Shown in pieces: positions 1 to 9,873 of a stretch of 64,000 nt of DNA. The stretch is from Ningiella ruwaisensis (GTDB taxonomy: Bacteria; Pseudomonadota; Gammaproteobacteria; Enterobacterales; Alteromonadaceae): assembly GCF_004798935.1 (NCBI RefSeq), contig NZ_RAHT01000009.1, forward strand, positions 62,001 to 126,000, in the 5' to 3' direction. Position numbers and translations under genes: made by a program. The notes under the pieces were generated by a model, which was not told the DNA's origin, ran no database searches, and worked only from the letters and a program-made list of their open reading frames with translations. The stretch's first letter is position 1. Each line of letters begins with the position of its first letter.

Positions 1-1245
1 ATTGAACAACGCATCCCGATGATGCGTGTGGCGAATATGCACGCCATCCAGTATCCAGCGCCACGTAATATGAATATGTGGTATGCCTTTGGCTTTTTGG
101 CCACCATTGTTTTAGTGAATCAGATTGTCACAGGGATCTGGTTAACGATGAACTTTGAGCCTTCGGCTGAGCGCGCGTTTGCCTCTGTTGAATACATAAT
201 GCGAGAAGTGGATTACGGCTGGTTGATTCGCTACATGCACAGTACCGGCGCATCTGCGTTTTTCGTTGTTGTGTACCTGCACATGTTCCGAGGCATGATG
301 TATGGTTCATATCAAAAACCACGCGAATTGCTCTGGGTTTTCGGTATGCTTATTTACTTGGCGCTTATGGCAGAAGCTTTCATGGGATATGTACTTCCCT
401 GGGGCCAAATGAGCTATTGGGGCGCACAAGTAATCGTATCGCTATTTAGCGCCATTCCTGTTATCGGGCCCGATTTAGTTGAATGGATCCAGGGTGACTA
501 TGTTATCTCTGGTGCAACACTCAATCGCTTCTTTGCCTTACACGTGATCGCGCTGCCACTGGTGATTGTTATTTTGGTATTTTTGCACATTGTTGCTCTG
601 CACGAAGTTGGCTCAAACAACCCTGATGGTGTTGCTATCAAGCACAAGAAAGGCAGTTTACCTGAAAGTGAAAAAACCAAGTGGCAAATCCATGAATACT
701 ACACCAGCAAATACGATATTGCTGATGACGTTGTGCCGTTTTTCCCACATATTGTCTTAAAAGACTTGGTAGCTTTTGCCGTTTTCTTATTTGCGTTTTG
801 CTACATACTTTTCTTTGCGCCTGAAATGGACGGTAAGTTCCTGGAACACCCAAACTTTGAAATTGCGAATCCACTTAAGACGCCTGAACATATTTTCCCT
901 GTGTGGTATTTCACGCCTTTCTATGCAATTTTAAAAGCCGTGCCTGATAAACTTGGTGGTGTACTGACTATGTTTGCGGCCATTGGCTTTCTGTTTGCTT
1001 TACCATGGTTTGATCGTAGTAACGTTCGTTCATGGCGCTACAGAAGCGGACTGCATAAAGTCAATCTTTTAGTCTTTGCGGCAGTTTTCGTATTCCTTGG
1101 CTATCTGGGCGGAACACCACAAGAAAACTGGAAAATCACAGCGTCACAAATTTGTACGGTTATGTACTTCGGCTTCTTCATTCTTCTGTTTATTTACTCC
1201 AAGAATGAAAAAACGAAACCGGTACCAGAGAGGATCCCCAGATGA
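1..1245 (+). CDS. petB: Cytochrome b of the bc1 complex, 5' end outside the window
   Basis: Membrane subunit of ubiquinol:cytochrome c oxidoreductase; it holds two b hemes and the Qo and Qi quinone sites. The frame is open from base 1 and the family normally has some residues before the Met at 19, so the gene starts upstream. Counting from that Met, the heme-ligand His pairs are His74/His88 and His175/His190. The Qo-site motif reads PVWY in place of the mitochondrial PEWY, which I take as the usual beta/gammaproteobacterial form. Eight or more hydrophobic segments are visible. The stop overlaps the cytochrome c1 start by 4 bases, so the two are translationally coupled; the Rieske gene petA would be expected just upstream. 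Confidence 0.97.
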   Translation: MEQRIPMMRVANMHAIQYPAPRNMNMWYAFGFLATIVLVNQIVTGIWLTMNFEPSAERAFASVEYIMREVDYGWLIRYMHSTGASAFFVVVYLHMFRGMMYGSYQKPRELLWVFGMLIYLALMAEAFMGYVLPWGQMSYWGAQVIVSLFSAIPVIGPDLVEWIQGDYVISGATLNRFFALHVIALPLVIVILVFLHIVALHEVGSNNPDGVAIKHKKGSLPESEKTKWQIHEYYTSKYDIADDVVPFFPHIVLKDLVAFAVFLFAFCYILFFAPEMDGKFLEHPNFEIANPLKTPEHIFPVWYFTPFYAILKAVPDKLGGVLTMFAAIGFLFALPWFDRSNVRSWRYRSGLHKVNLLVFAAVFVFLGYLGGTPQENWKITASQICTVMYFGFFILLFIYSKNEKTKPVPERIPR

Positions 1246-1973
1246 GAAAATGCCTAGCACTTTTATTATTGATTCCGGGGATGGCGCTTGCTGCTGGCTC
1301 TAATTACCCGCTTGATGATGTAGATATCGACTTGACCGATAAAGCCTCTTTGCAAAACGGTGCAAAGATATTTATGAACTACTGTTTAGGTTGTCACCAA
1401 ATGCAGTATCAGCGATATCAGCGTACTTTTAACGATTTAGGTATTCCCGAAGAATTAGGCGAAGAATATTTGCAGTTTACTGGTGAAAAAGTCTCTGACT
1501 ACATCACCACTCCAATGCCACAGGAAGGCGCAGCAACCTGGTTCGGCGCACCTCCGCCCGATTTGACCTTGGTTGCACGTGTGAGAGGCCCTGAGTGGTT
1601 GTACACATATTTGCGTACATTCTACAAAGAAGAAGGAAAAACATTTGGTGTTAACAATCTAGTTTTTCCAAATGTAGGTATGCCGCATGTACTTGAGCCG
1701 CTTCAAGGTACGCCAGTGAAAGTTTATCGTGAAAAAATGGTAGACGGCGAGATGCAAAAAACAGAAGTGTTTGATGTTGTAGCCACTGGAGGTGCATTAA
1801 CACCTGAAGAATATGACGAAACCATTCGTGATCTTGTTAATTTTCTCGAATATACAGGGGAACCAACTCGTCTGAAATCTGAAGCAATAGGCCGAAATGT
1901 GCTTATCTTTATCGCAATATTCTTTGTTTTGGCTTACCTGCTCAAGAAAGAATACTGGCGAGACGTCAAGTAA
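1242..1973 (+). CDS. petC: Cytochrome c1 of the bc1 complex
   Basis: Takes electrons from the Rieske protein and passes them to soluble cytochrome c. The 243-residue protein has an N-terminal signal sequence ending near ALAAG, a heme c site CLGCH (Cys48, Cys51, His52), a Met in the GMPH region as the likely sixth ligand, and one C-terminal membrane anchor before a basic end (KKEYWRDVK). The ATG lies in the ATGA overlap with the cytochrome b stop. A hairpin with a T-run follows, which ends the pet operon here. Confidence 0.97.
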   Translation: MRKCLALLLLIPGMALAAGSNYPLDDVDIDLTDKASLQNGAKIFMNYCLGCHQMQYQRYQRTFNDLGIPEELGEEYLQFTGEKVSDYITTPMPQEGAATWFGAPPPDLTLVARVRGPEWLYTYLRTFYKEEGKTFGVNNLVFPNVGMPHVLEPLQGTPVKVYREKMVDGEMQKTEVFDVVATGGALTPEEYDETIRDLVNFLEYTGEPTRLKSEAIGRNVLIFIAIFFVLAYLLKKEYWRDVK

Positions 1974-1997
1974 TACTCTATAATCGCGAGTCTTTTT

Positions 1998-2024
1998 TTA
2001 AAGGGGCATTATGCCCCTTTTTAC
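1998..2024 (+). terminator. Rho-independent terminator after petC
   Basis: Arms AAAGGGGCAT and ATGCCCCTTT form a GC-rich hairpin followed by further T residues. A T-run also precedes the hairpin, so its complement is A-rich. Confidence 0.85.
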
Positions 2025-2077
2025 GCATAAGCTAAATATTTTATCAATTCTTTGTTTCAAAGAATGCGGAGGTTTTA

Positions 2078-2710
2078 ATGGCAGTGGCCACCAATAAGCG
2101 CTCAATAATGACTTTGTTTTCCGATAACATTGACATTTACTCTCACCAGGTTCGTATCGTACTTGCTGAAAAAGGCGTGGGTGTTGAAATACTTTTTACC
2201 GATCCTACTCAAATGAATGAAGAGCTTCTTGAGCTTAATCCTTATGGGACCGTCCCAACATTAGTGGATCGCGAGTTGGTATTGTATAAATCGCATATCA
2301 TTATGGAATATCTTGATGAGCGTTTTCCGCATCCACCACTTATGCCTGTTTACCCTGTATCTCGTGGCACAAGTCGGTTAATGATGCATAGGATTGAGCA
2401 AGACTGGTATAGTCTGGCTGGTAGAATATTCAGAGATGAAGAGGGTGCAGAGGAAGCACGTAATGAGCTAAGAGAAGCCATTTTGAGTCTGGCTCCGGTT
2501 TTTGCTGAAACCCCTTATTTTATGAGTGAGGAGTTTAGCTTGGTCGATTGCTATTTGGCTCCATTGCTATGGCGTTTACCTGCCTTGAATATCAGTTTGA
2601 GCGGAACAGGCTCGCGTGAAGTAAATGCGTATATGAAGCGTATTTTTGAACGAGGATCGTTTAAAGCTTCTTTAACTGATCAAGAGCGCGAAATACATAA
2701 CCCTCTTTAA
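2078..2710 (+). CDS. sspA: Stringent starvation protein A
   Basis: RNA polymerase-associated protein with a glutathione S-transferase fold but no known GST activity; in enterobacteria it acts in starvation and acid tolerance and on late phage transcription. The 210 residues show an N-terminal thioredoxin-like half (motif NPYGTVPTLVD) and an all-alpha C-terminal half. The surface motif Pro84-His85-Pro86, known in E. coli SspA to contact sigma70 and RNA polymerase, is present at the same positions. A GGAGG-like site precedes the ATG. It lies between petC and sspB, a common gammaproteobacterial order. Confidence 0.96.
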   Translation: MAVATNKRSIMTLFSDNIDIYSHQVRIVLAEKGVGVEILFTDPTQMNEELLELNPYGTVPTLVDRELVLYKSHIIMEYLDERFPHPPLMPVYPVSRGTSRLMMHRIEQDWYSLAGRIFRDEEGAEEARNELREAILSLAPVFAETPYFMSEEFSLVDCYLAPLLWRLPALNISLSGTGSREVNAYMKRIFERGSFKASLTDQEREIHNPL

Positions 2711-2716
2711 CGATTT

Positions 2717-2739
2717 GCAGGGCGCTTGAAGCGCCCTGC
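2717..2739 (+). promoter_or_regulatory. Perfect hairpin between sspA and sspB
   Basis: GCAGGGCGCTT and AAGCGCCCTGC are separated by a single G, so the RNA folds into a strong stem with a small loop. No T-run follows and the sspB ribosome binding site (AAGGAG) begins a few bases later. It may limit read-through or protect the sspA transcript 3' end. Confidence 0.6.
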
Positions 2740-2757
2740 TTAAACAAGGAGCATTGT

Positions 2758-3165
2758 ATGCACGGCATGACATCCAATCAACCTTACCTTCTTAAAGCTT
2801 TCTTCGATTGGATCATTGACAATGGCTTTACACCTTACATGGTAGTAGATGCGAATGTCGAAGGCACTGAGCTACCCCAGGATTTTGTCAAAGACGGTCA
2901 AATCGTTTTAAACGTCTCTCCTAATGCGTGTATTAATTTCTTCATGGATTTGGATAGCATATCGTTTCAGGCGCGTTTTGGTGGTCAGCCTATGGTCGTG
3001 AAATTTCCTTGCAAGGCGGTAACGGCTATATATGCCAAAGAAAATGGTGCTGGAACGGTATTTTCTCCCGCATTATTGGGTAGCGACGACAAGAACTCTT
3101 CAGAGCCAGAAAAACCAACGCCTCCAAGTGGTGGTAAAAAAGCCAGTTTACGTGTTGTGAAATAG
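2758..3165 (+). CDS. sspB: ClpXP specificity-enhancing factor SspB
   Basis: Adaptor that binds the ssrA tag on stalled-ribosome products and delivers them to ClpXP. The 135-residue protein has the SspB fold signature (PYLLKAFFDWIIDN, GQIVLNVSP, ARFGGQP, AIYAKENGAGTVF) followed by a flexible Ser/Pro/Lys-rich tail ending in a short hydrophobic-basic stretch (SLRVVK), the kind of tail that docks on the ClpX N-domain. AAGGAG sits six bases before the chosen ATG; a second in-frame ATG three codons on is possible. Confidence 0.95.
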   Translation: MHGMTSNQPYLLKAFFDWIIDNGFTPYMVVDANVEGTELPQDFVKDGQIVLNVSPNACINFFMDLDSISFQARFGGQPMVVKFPCKAVTAIYAKENGAGTVFSPALLGSDDKNSSEPEKPTPPSGGKKASLRVVK

Positions 3166-3178
3166 CGATTTTACGCTA

Positions 3179-3213
3179 GCGAGCGCACACATGCTCGCCA
3201 GTGTTTGCTTTAT
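3179..3213. terminator. Hairpin terminator between sspB and dolP
   Basis: GCGAGC (3179-3184) pairs with GCTCGC (3193-3198), then a T-rich stretch follows. It lies between convergent genes and may serve both. Confidence 0.6.
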
Positions 3214-3225
3214 TTTTTACTGTCT

Positions 3226-3795
3226 TTAGTTGATTAACTCCATCACTCGAACGACACGGCTAACGCCCTGAACGTTTCGCGCAATCTCCACTGCCGCGGT
3301 CGCCTCCTGTTTTGTCAAGCGACCCATAATGAATACTTCACTGTCTTCCACAATTAAGTCTAACTTCAGCAAAGGCACTTTTTCATCAGCGGTCATCAAA
3401 GTTCGGATTTTAGTACTCAACCAAATATCATTCATTGTTGAAGTGGCCGGTATGGGCGGACCAAGGCGAATTTGATTATGGACTTTATTAACATTAGCGA
3501 CTTTAGTCGCCGCATTTGTCGCCGCATCGATTAAGGCCTGACTACGAGACTGTCCGGTCAATAACACCTGACCGTTATAAACATGAACGCTTATAGCGGA
3601 GTCCTCATCTACCTTCGGGATTTCTGCGATTGCAGCGTTAACCCTTGCTTCTGTGGTTTTATCGTCAATTTGCGTTCCTACTGTGCGTCGGTCGTTTGCG
3701 GATACCGCAGCGGTGCCTGCTGCGCCTACGGCAACCACCGACACACAACCACTTAAAAGCGAAAGCACTATCAAAACAATGCCCAGTCGAAGCAT
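3226..3795 (-). CDS. dolP: Outer-membrane lipoprotein with two BON domains (DolP/YraP)
   Basis: DolP binds anionic phospholipid in the outer membrane and supports envelope integrity and BAM function in E. coli. The 189-residue protein has a lipoprotein signal with the lipobox LLSG-Cys17, then two BON domains (about 45-110 and 120-185), each with the alternating pattern VxIxGxxxxxxxxxxAxxxAxxVxGV. It is the last gene of the minus-strand run lpoA-yraN-diaA-dolP and starts 5 bases after the diaA stop, so an operon is likely. Confidence 0.93.
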   Translation of the reverse strand: MLRLGIVLIVLSLLSGCVSVVAVGAAGTAAVSANDRRTVGTQIDDKTTEARVNAAIAEIPKVDEDSAISVHVYNGQVLLTGQSRSQALIDAATNAATKVANVNKVHNQIRLGPPIPATSTMNDIWLSTKIRTLMTADEKVPLLKLDLIVEDSEVFIMGRLTKQEATAAVEIARNVQGVSRVVRVMELIN

Positions 3796-3800
3796 AAAAC

Positions 3801-4421
<621 letters not shown>

Positions 4422-4778
4422 TTACACGTTTTTTATCCAATTGAGTGTCTTATCGTCAATAGCGATAAGATCTATGCGCATTGGTGTATGATGGCAGTTT
4501 AATTCATGTGCTTGCAAATAGCACATAATTGCCCGAACGAATTTACTTCGTTTTGATTGACTAAACATCTCTGCTGCGAAACCGTGGCTATCACTTTCGC
4601 GATATTTGACCTCAACAAATACCCATTGTTGCGCATCTTTGAAAATAAGGTCTATTTCACCCACATTCGCTTTATAGTTTTGTTCAATGAAGCGTAGTCC
4701 GTTATCGATTAAATAAGCCTTAGCTTGCTGCTCTGCTGCTGCACCGGTACTCGTTGCTTTCCATTGTACAATTGCCAA
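4422..4778 (-). CDS. yraN: YraN family protein (UPF0102), endonuclease-like
   Basis: Small protein of 118 residues with the UPF0102 pattern GxxAEQQAxxYL, GEIDLIF and VFVEVKYR, which is a restriction-endonuclease-like fold with the usual D...ExK residues in place. Its biological role is not settled. AGGAGG precedes the ATG. It sits between lpoA and diaA as in E. coli. Confidence 0.92.
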   Translation of the reverse strand: MAIVQWKATSTGAAAEQQAKAYLIDNGLRFIEQNYKANVGEIDLIFKDAQQWVFVEVKYRESDSHGFAAEMFSQSKRSKFVRAIMCYLQAHELNCHHTPMRIDLIAIDDKTLNWIKNV

Positions 4779-4834
4779 AGAACCTCCTTGTCTTTTTTAT
4801 CTTCAAATCTTATGGTTGTTGAGTGGATGCGTGG

Positions 4835-6988
4835 TTAACTACCTTGAATAATTAGGGTATCGAGTTCACGCTGAATAATGCCATCTTGATCAACGCTTAA
4901 GCGACCGCTTATCCCTGTATCCTCGACATGGTCAAATATTTGCATTCTCAGAATTTGTTGCGTTAGCTTGGCGGCATCAAACCCAAAAGCAAACAGGCGT
5001 AAAAAGGTACTGGAGGGGGAGTTAAAGACCTCGTCTACTTGCTTGGCCAACGACGTTTCTCGCATCTCTGGCATTAAAAATGGCATATCTAAAAAGACGA
5101 GGTTCCGTAAGTCGCGCAAGCTATTTCTATTTTGCTTATGGTTATAGCTCATCGAACTAGCATATACAGGGATCTGTTCGTCACTAAAAAGACTCATACT
5201 GCTTTCTATAATCGGGTTGATTAATTCTACTTCGTTGGGACGGGCAAATACGACAAATGCATCAACATCCCGACGATTGCGTGTGACGCTATAAACACGC
5301 TCATTCGCAAGATTAGACAACTGACTTATTCGTTTTTCGCTTTGCAATACGTCAAGCGCTGAGGTAATTCCTACTCGCATTGATTGATTGTCTGCATAAG
5401 AAACAATACTCGGCTTGTAAAGTTTATCTTCGTTTTTAAGCATGCTTTTTTGTGTGGATGTCCACTCATCTAGAAAGGCATCCAACATTCGATGCGTAAT
5501 ACTGGCGTTATCATGAATGATGATCGGATGTTTAATCCCTTCTGTCTGAATTAATCGTGCAAGGTTCACTGCTTCTTGCTCCGGCGAAAGTGCAAAAAAT
5601 GCAGAAAGCGTTTGATGTGCTTCTTCGGCGTTTGGTGTGATCGCCTGGCTTTGATTTAACGCATGTTCCGCTTGCAATGGCTCAGAGTAATTAACAAGCA
5701 GACCTGGCTCATTCTTATCCTCTGTGTCTGCTTCGATAGTATTCAATGCGATTAATAAGGTATTTTTATCCACCATGTTTTTAACCGCATCAATGTGGGG
5801 TTTAAGCAAAGGCCCGACAACGCTCGTATAGGCAGATAAGCGCTCAGCGTTAATTGAATCGTTGAGTGTATTTTCTGAGCCGGTATCGATGAATTCTACT
5901 AACGGTGAAGGCACAACCGAAATCTCATCAAAGGCCGCGCTATTTGAGGAAACTAAGTTCTGCATATAACCGGCAATAATGCCCTGTTTGATTGCATCTC
6001 CCTGACTCGCTAAACGACCACTTAAAGGAAGTAATACGGCTATTTTTTGCTGTTCCGGAACGTCAACGCTTAAATATTGAGTGATTGCATTGGGAATAAG
6101 CAGGCCGGGGTTGTTATTTTGCTGTTGTCTGATTAGCGCAAGCAACTGTGCCTGCCGCTGTTTATCATTAAGTGAGCTATCCTCTATTACACTTAACCAT
6201 TGTTGTGCAACAAAAAGACTGGGATAGCTTTGCACCATGGCAACTCTTGAGACAGGATCAAGTCGACTGTACCACTTAAAAGCTGCATTTTGGCTTTTAT
6301 TCACTAGCGGTGAATAAATCAATTTGCCATCTTCACCACTAAAGCGATTTTCAGTCGCTTCAAACAAACGCGTTAACGCAAGTTCATAATTACTTTTGTA
6401 GGCTTCCAAATAGGCATCTAAGATATGTTTACGATTGAGCCAGGGTTGCTCTAAAACAATAGTATCGGGAATTTGCTTGAGCCATGTATCTACCCTTAAA
6501 ATCCCGGTGTGCACTTTATTTGCAAGAGGATTATTTGCAACATTTGCTAAAGTTTGAGTCTGGCTGTCTAAATCCGAGTGAGTGAGAAAGGCGCACTCAC
6601 TTCGAAGAATATTGCTTTTGGCCTTTTCATAAGGTTCCAGGCCAATTTCGAGTAAGTGTTTTAGGATTATCTCAGCTTGATAACAGTCTTGTTTATCAGA
6701 GAAGTTCAACACGAGTGAATCAGCAGTGTTGAGTAGGCCCTCGATCAAGCTTTGTTTGTTTTGGTCCCTGTTAAATTGTCTGATACTTTGACCGACCGTA
6801 TCAATCGCTTCGCTTTCTGATTCTGCGAGCACTTGTTCTGACGTTGTTTTAACATCCTCTTTGGTTTCACCTTGACTAACAGCCGAAGGTGTTGTCGTGC
6901 AGGCAGCTAATTTCGCCACTACAATAACAATAAGAAACAAGCGAACAAAACGAGTTGCCATACTGATTTTTCTTTCCCAAAGTGTCAC
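4835..6988 (-). CDS. lpoA: Penicillin-binding protein activator LpoA
   Basis: Outer-membrane lipoprotein that reaches through the periplasm to activate PBP1A. It has an N-terminal TPR-like helical domain (about 50-280) and a C-terminal periplasmic-binding-protein-like domain starting near KIAVLLPLSGRLASQGDAI. The frame runs up to a TTG at 7006, but AGGAG lies five bases before the GTG at 6988, giving 717 residues, and an ATG at 6961 gives a shorter signal. All three starts keep the signal peptide and lipobox KLAAC. It is divergent from rsmI, as in E. coli. Confidence 0.93.
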   Translation of the reverse strand: MTLWERKISMATRFVRLFLIVIVVAKLAACTTTPSAVSQGETKEDVKTTSEQVLAESESEAIDTVGQSIRQFNRDQNKQSLIEGLLNTADSLVLNFSDKQDCYQAEIILKHLLEIGLEPYEKAKSNILRSECAFLTHSDLDSQTQTLANVANNPLANKVHTGILRVDTWLKQIPDTIVLEQPWLNRKHILDAYLEAYKSNYELALTRLFEATENRFSGEDGKLIYSPLVNKSQNAAFKWYSRLDPVSRVAMVQSYPSLFVAQQWLSVIEDSSLNDKQRQAQLLALIRQQQNNNPGLLIPNAITQYLSVDVPEQQKIAVLLPLSGRLASQGDAIKQGIIAGYMQNLVSSNSAAFDEISVVPSPLVEFIDTGSENTLNDSINAERLSAYTSVVGPLLKPHIDAVKNMVDKNTLLIALNTIEADTEDKNEPGLLVNYSEPLQAEHALNQSQAITPNAEEAHQTLSAFFALSPEQEAVNLARLIQTEGIKHPIIIHDNASITHRMLDAFLDEWTSTQKSMLKNEDKLYKPSIVSYADNQSMRVGITSALDVLQSEKRISQLSNLANERVYSVTRNRRDVDAFVVFARPNEVELINPIIESSMSLFSDEQIPVYASSMSYNHKQNRNSLRDLRNLVFLDMPFLMPEMRETSLAKQVDEVFNSPSSTFLRLFAFGFDAAKLTQQILRMQIFDHVEDTGISGRLSVDQDGIIQRELDTLIIQGS

Positions 6989-7156
6989 TTTATCTCCTAA
7001 ACTCAAGCCCTTAATCGCGATAAGCTGTTTGTAGTTAAGCCCTTAAATTCATTACTGCCCTTAGTCTATCTTTATCCGTAAAAAATGCTAGCAAGATTAG
7101 AAGAAACTCAGCTAAAGCTCAGGTAGAATGAACGAAAAATCCATAAAGATATCTGT

Positions 7157-8002
7157 ATGTCAGACACTGCTTGTTTATATATTGTTCCTACGCCTATCGG
7201 AAATCTATCTGATATAAGTACAAGAGCATTGGAAGTTTTAAATACGGTAGACCTCATAGCGGCAGAAGATACCCGTCATTCATCCCGTCTGTTGCAGCAT
7301 TACGGTATTCAAACACGCACAATCAGCCTTCATTCTCATAATGAATCGCAGCGCAGTAAGCAACTCATTGAAAAGTTGGAAGCAGGAATTTCCGTAGCGC
7401 TGATAAGCGATGCAGGTACTCCCCTGATCAGTGATCCTGGCTATGAATTGGTTAATGAATGTCGCTTGAAGAACATAAAAGTGTCAGCCTTGCCCGGACC
7501 ATGTGCGCTCACCACGGCCCTTAGCGCCTCAGGTCTTCCTACCGACAGGTTCATGTTTTCAGGTTTTTTGAGTTTAAAAAAACAGGCAAAAGAACAGGCG
7601 TTACTCGATGCAGCAAATAGTAATATAACTCAGGTTTTTTATGAGTCGCCTCGGCGGGTAAAGGATACACTCTTGTTATGCAAATCAATACTGCCAGCGT
7701 CAACCCGGTATACCTTGGCAAAGGAACTTACGAAAACCTTTGAAACTTACGTAACAGGCTCAATCGATCAAGTGCTCGATTATTTGCAAGCTGACCCAAG
7801 TCATGAAAAAGGGGAGTTTGTATTTATGCTTTATACACCACTTACCTGTAAAAATGACATTCCTTCAGAAGCCATAAGTTTACTGGAACAGCTTTTTGAG
7901 GTACTGCCACCTAAAAAAGCGGCATCTATTGTTGCTCAGCACTATGACCTAAACAAAAAGTCTCTGTATGAATACGGGCTTAAAGCAAAAGAAAATAGAT
8001 GA
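7157..8002 (+). CDS. rsmI: 16S rRNA 2'-O-ribose C1402 methyltransferase RsmI
   Basis: SAM-dependent methyltransferase of the tetrapyrrole-methylase fold that modifies C1402 in the decoding centre. The protein shows LYIVPTPIGNLSDIS at its start, AAEDTRHSSRLL, the SAM-site stretch ALISDAGTPLISDPGYELV and LPGPCALTTALSASGLPTDRF. Its 281 residues match the family length. The promoter must lie in the roughly 150-bp gap shared with lpoA. Confidence 0.96.
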   Translation: MSDTACLYIVPTPIGNLSDISTRALEVLNTVDLIAAEDTRHSSRLLQHYGIQTRTISLHSHNESQRSKQLIEKLEAGISVALISDAGTPLISDPGYELVNECRLKNIKVSALPGPCALTTALSASGLPTDRFMFSGFLSLKKQAKEQALLDAANSNITQVFYESPRRVKDTLLLCKSILPASTRYTLAKELTKTFETYVTGSIDQVLDYLQADPSHEKGEFVFMLYTPLTCKNDIPSEAISLLEQLFEVLPPKKAASIVAQHYDLNKKSLYEYGLKAKENR

Positions 8003-8061
8003 AAGCAAGCTCAAATGAAAACAAGCACGAATGAAAGTGTATAAAAGTCGCTTCAACAGTT

Positions 8062-8526
8062 TTAGACTGAATCGAACAAATCCTGGACTTTTTGTCGCAA
8101 TATTTCGATTTTAGTAATGTCTGCGGGCGCAATGAAAATTGTATCATCACCAGCAATCGTTCCTAACACGCCATCGGTATGACTCAATGAGTCCAAAAGT
8201 CGGGCAATAAGCTGTGCAGCGCCAGGACTCGTTCGAATAATTACCATTACATTGTTGTGCACGATATCCAGAACCAACTGCTTGAGAGGGCTTTTTGCCG
8301 TAGGCATGCCAAGTTCAGGCGGTAGGCAGTAAACCATATCGCCACGCGCATCTCGAGCTCGTACCGCGCCGAATTTACTGAGCATGCGAGATACTTTAGA
8401 CTGGCTGATATTATCAAAGCCCAATTTTTTAAGGGCGTTGACAATCTCACCTTGAGAGCCATAGCTTTCAGTGTTGAGTATTTCACGAAAGGCTTTTACC
8501 AAGGCGTCTTGTTTGTTTGCACTCAT
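8062..8526 (-). CDS. argR: Arginine repressor ArgR
   Basis: Arginine-responsive hexameric regulator of arginine biosynthesis and catabolism. The 154 residues have an N-terminal winged helix ([30 protein letters not shown]) and a C-terminal oligomerisation/arginine-binding core with [14 protein letters not shown] and [11 protein letters not shown]. It is divergent from mdh, the same arrangement as in enterobacteria. Confidence 0.97.
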   Translation of the reverse strand: MSANKQDALVKAFREILNTESYGSQGEIVNALKKLGFDNISQSKVSRMLSKFGAVRARDARGDMVYCLPPELGMPTAKSPLKQLVLDIVHNNVMVIIRTSPGAAQLIARLLDSLSHTDGVLGTIAGDDTIFIAPADITKIEILRQKVQDLFDSV

Positions 8527-8789
8527 AATTTATTGGCGATGATTGATGATGATTGCATTGTGCTATATGAATTCATGATAAGCAATTTATGCAGCGCAGT
8601 TTTATCGCATGATGACAAATTTTACCAGGTAAAAATATGGCTCGTGCCGCTTATTGGTATGTGCTTTATGGAATTAAGTACGCTTTATTTCAGGAATAAA
8701 TCGTATCAGACCATTGTGTCATTGAGATATCACCCTATATAGATTATTCTCTCACCCGATTTTAATGCCTTCAAAACAGGAGATTGAAC

Positions 8790-9728
8790 ATGAAAGTAGC
8801 CGTATTAGGCGCTGCCGGCGGTATTGGTCAAGCATTATCACTTTTATTAAAAACCCAGTTGCCAGCAGGCTCTGAATTGTCTTTATACGATGTAGCCCCT
8901 GTTGTACCGGGCGTTGCAGTTGATCTTAGCCATATTCCTACCGACGTTGCAGTGAAAGGTTATGGAAAGGACGATTTAGCAGATGCCTTGACTGGATGCG
9001 ATATTGTGCTAATTCCAGCAGGTGTACCAAGAAAGCCAGGCATGGACCGTTCCGACCTGTTCAATATCAACGCTGGTATTGTAAAAAATCTTATAGAAGC
9101 ATGTGCAGATAATTGTCCGAAAGCCTGTATTGGCGTGATCACAAATCCAGTTAATACTACCGTAGCGATTGCCGCGGAGGCGCTTAAAGCGAAAGGCGTT
9201 TACGATAAAAACAAACTTTTTGGCGTCACCACACTTGATGTGATCCGCTCAGAAACCTTTGTGGCAGAACTAAAAGGTAAGAGCACTTCAGACGTGCATG
9301 TGCCAGTCATTGGTGGCCACTCGGGCACAACGATTTTACCGCTTTTATCACAAGTTGAAGGTGTAAGTTTCTCTGAAGATGAAGTTGCCAGCTTGACTAA
9401 GCGTATTCAAAATGCAGGAACCGAAGTTGTAGAAGCAAAAGCAGGTGGTGGTTCAGCAACGCTTTCGATGGGGCAGGCAGCCGCTCGATTCTGCTTGTCT
9501 TTGGTCAAGGCAATGCAGGGCGAGCCTGTTGTTGAATATACCTACGTACAAGTAGATGGCTCAGATGACGCGCCATTTTTTGCTCACCCAGTTCGCTTGG
9601 GTAAAAACGGAGTAGAAGAGATTTTACCTTACGGCAAATTAAGCGCGTTTGAAGAGAAGGCAAAAAATGACATGCTTGACGGGCTGCGCGGCGATATTCA
9701 ATTAGGCGTCGACTTCGTAAAATCCTAA
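8790..9728 (+). CDS. mdh: Malate dehydrogenase, NAD-dependent
   Basis: TCA-cycle enzyme oxidising malate to oxaloacetate. The N-terminal Rossmann motif is [18 protein letters not shown]; the substrate arginines lie in [20 protein letters not shown] follows; the catalytic His is in [20 protein letters not shown] two codons upstream is possible, but AGGAG lies seven bases before the ATG used here, and the resulting 312 residues equal the E. coli enzyme. Confidence 0.97.
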   Translation: MKVAVLGAAGGIGQALSLLLKTQLPAGSELSLYDVAPVVPGVAVDLSHIPTDVAVKGYGKDDLADALTGCDIVLIPAGVPRKPGMDRSDLFNINAGIVKNLIEACADNCPKACIGVITNPVNTTVAIAAEALKAKGVYDKNKLFGVTTLDVIRSETFVAELKGKSTSDVHVPVIGGHSGTTILPLLSQVEGVSFSEDEVASLTKRIQNAGTEVVEAKAGGGSATLSMGQAAARFCLSLVKAMQGEPVVEYTYVQVDGSDDAPFFAHPVRLGKNGVEEILPYGKLSAFEEKAKNDMLDGLRGDIQLGVDFVKS

Positions 9729-9740
9729 GCCTAAATAAAA

Positions 9741-9820
9741 CGTGTGTTTTGGTAAACGCACACACGAACTTAAAAAAAGCGCCTGTGCATGATTCGATAT
9801 CATCCATCAGGCGTTTTTTT
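9741..9820. terminator. Two hairpins after mdh, second is a strong bidirectional terminator
   Basis: A first stem (CGTGTG with CACACG, about 9741-9766) is followed by a second (CGCCTG 9780-9785 with CAGGCG 9808-9813) flanked by an A-run on the left and a T7 run on the right. It can serve mdh on plus and the fumarase on minus. Confidence 0.85.
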
Positions 9821-9873
9821 GTTTTTAAAGGTCAGAAGCCAAGAGGCGCTCACCTTTATTTAAATCGTCAGAA

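Noticed and set aside
8561-8580. Possible ARG box between argR and mdh (TATGAATTCATGATA)
   Set aside because: The halves TGAAT and ATTCA overlap with no four-base spacer, so it does not fit the 18-bp ArgR consensus.
8452-8742. Plus-strand frame of 96 codons between argR and mdh
   Set aside because: It starts antisense inside argR, has no ribosome binding site and no recognisable features; the gap is a divergent promoter region.
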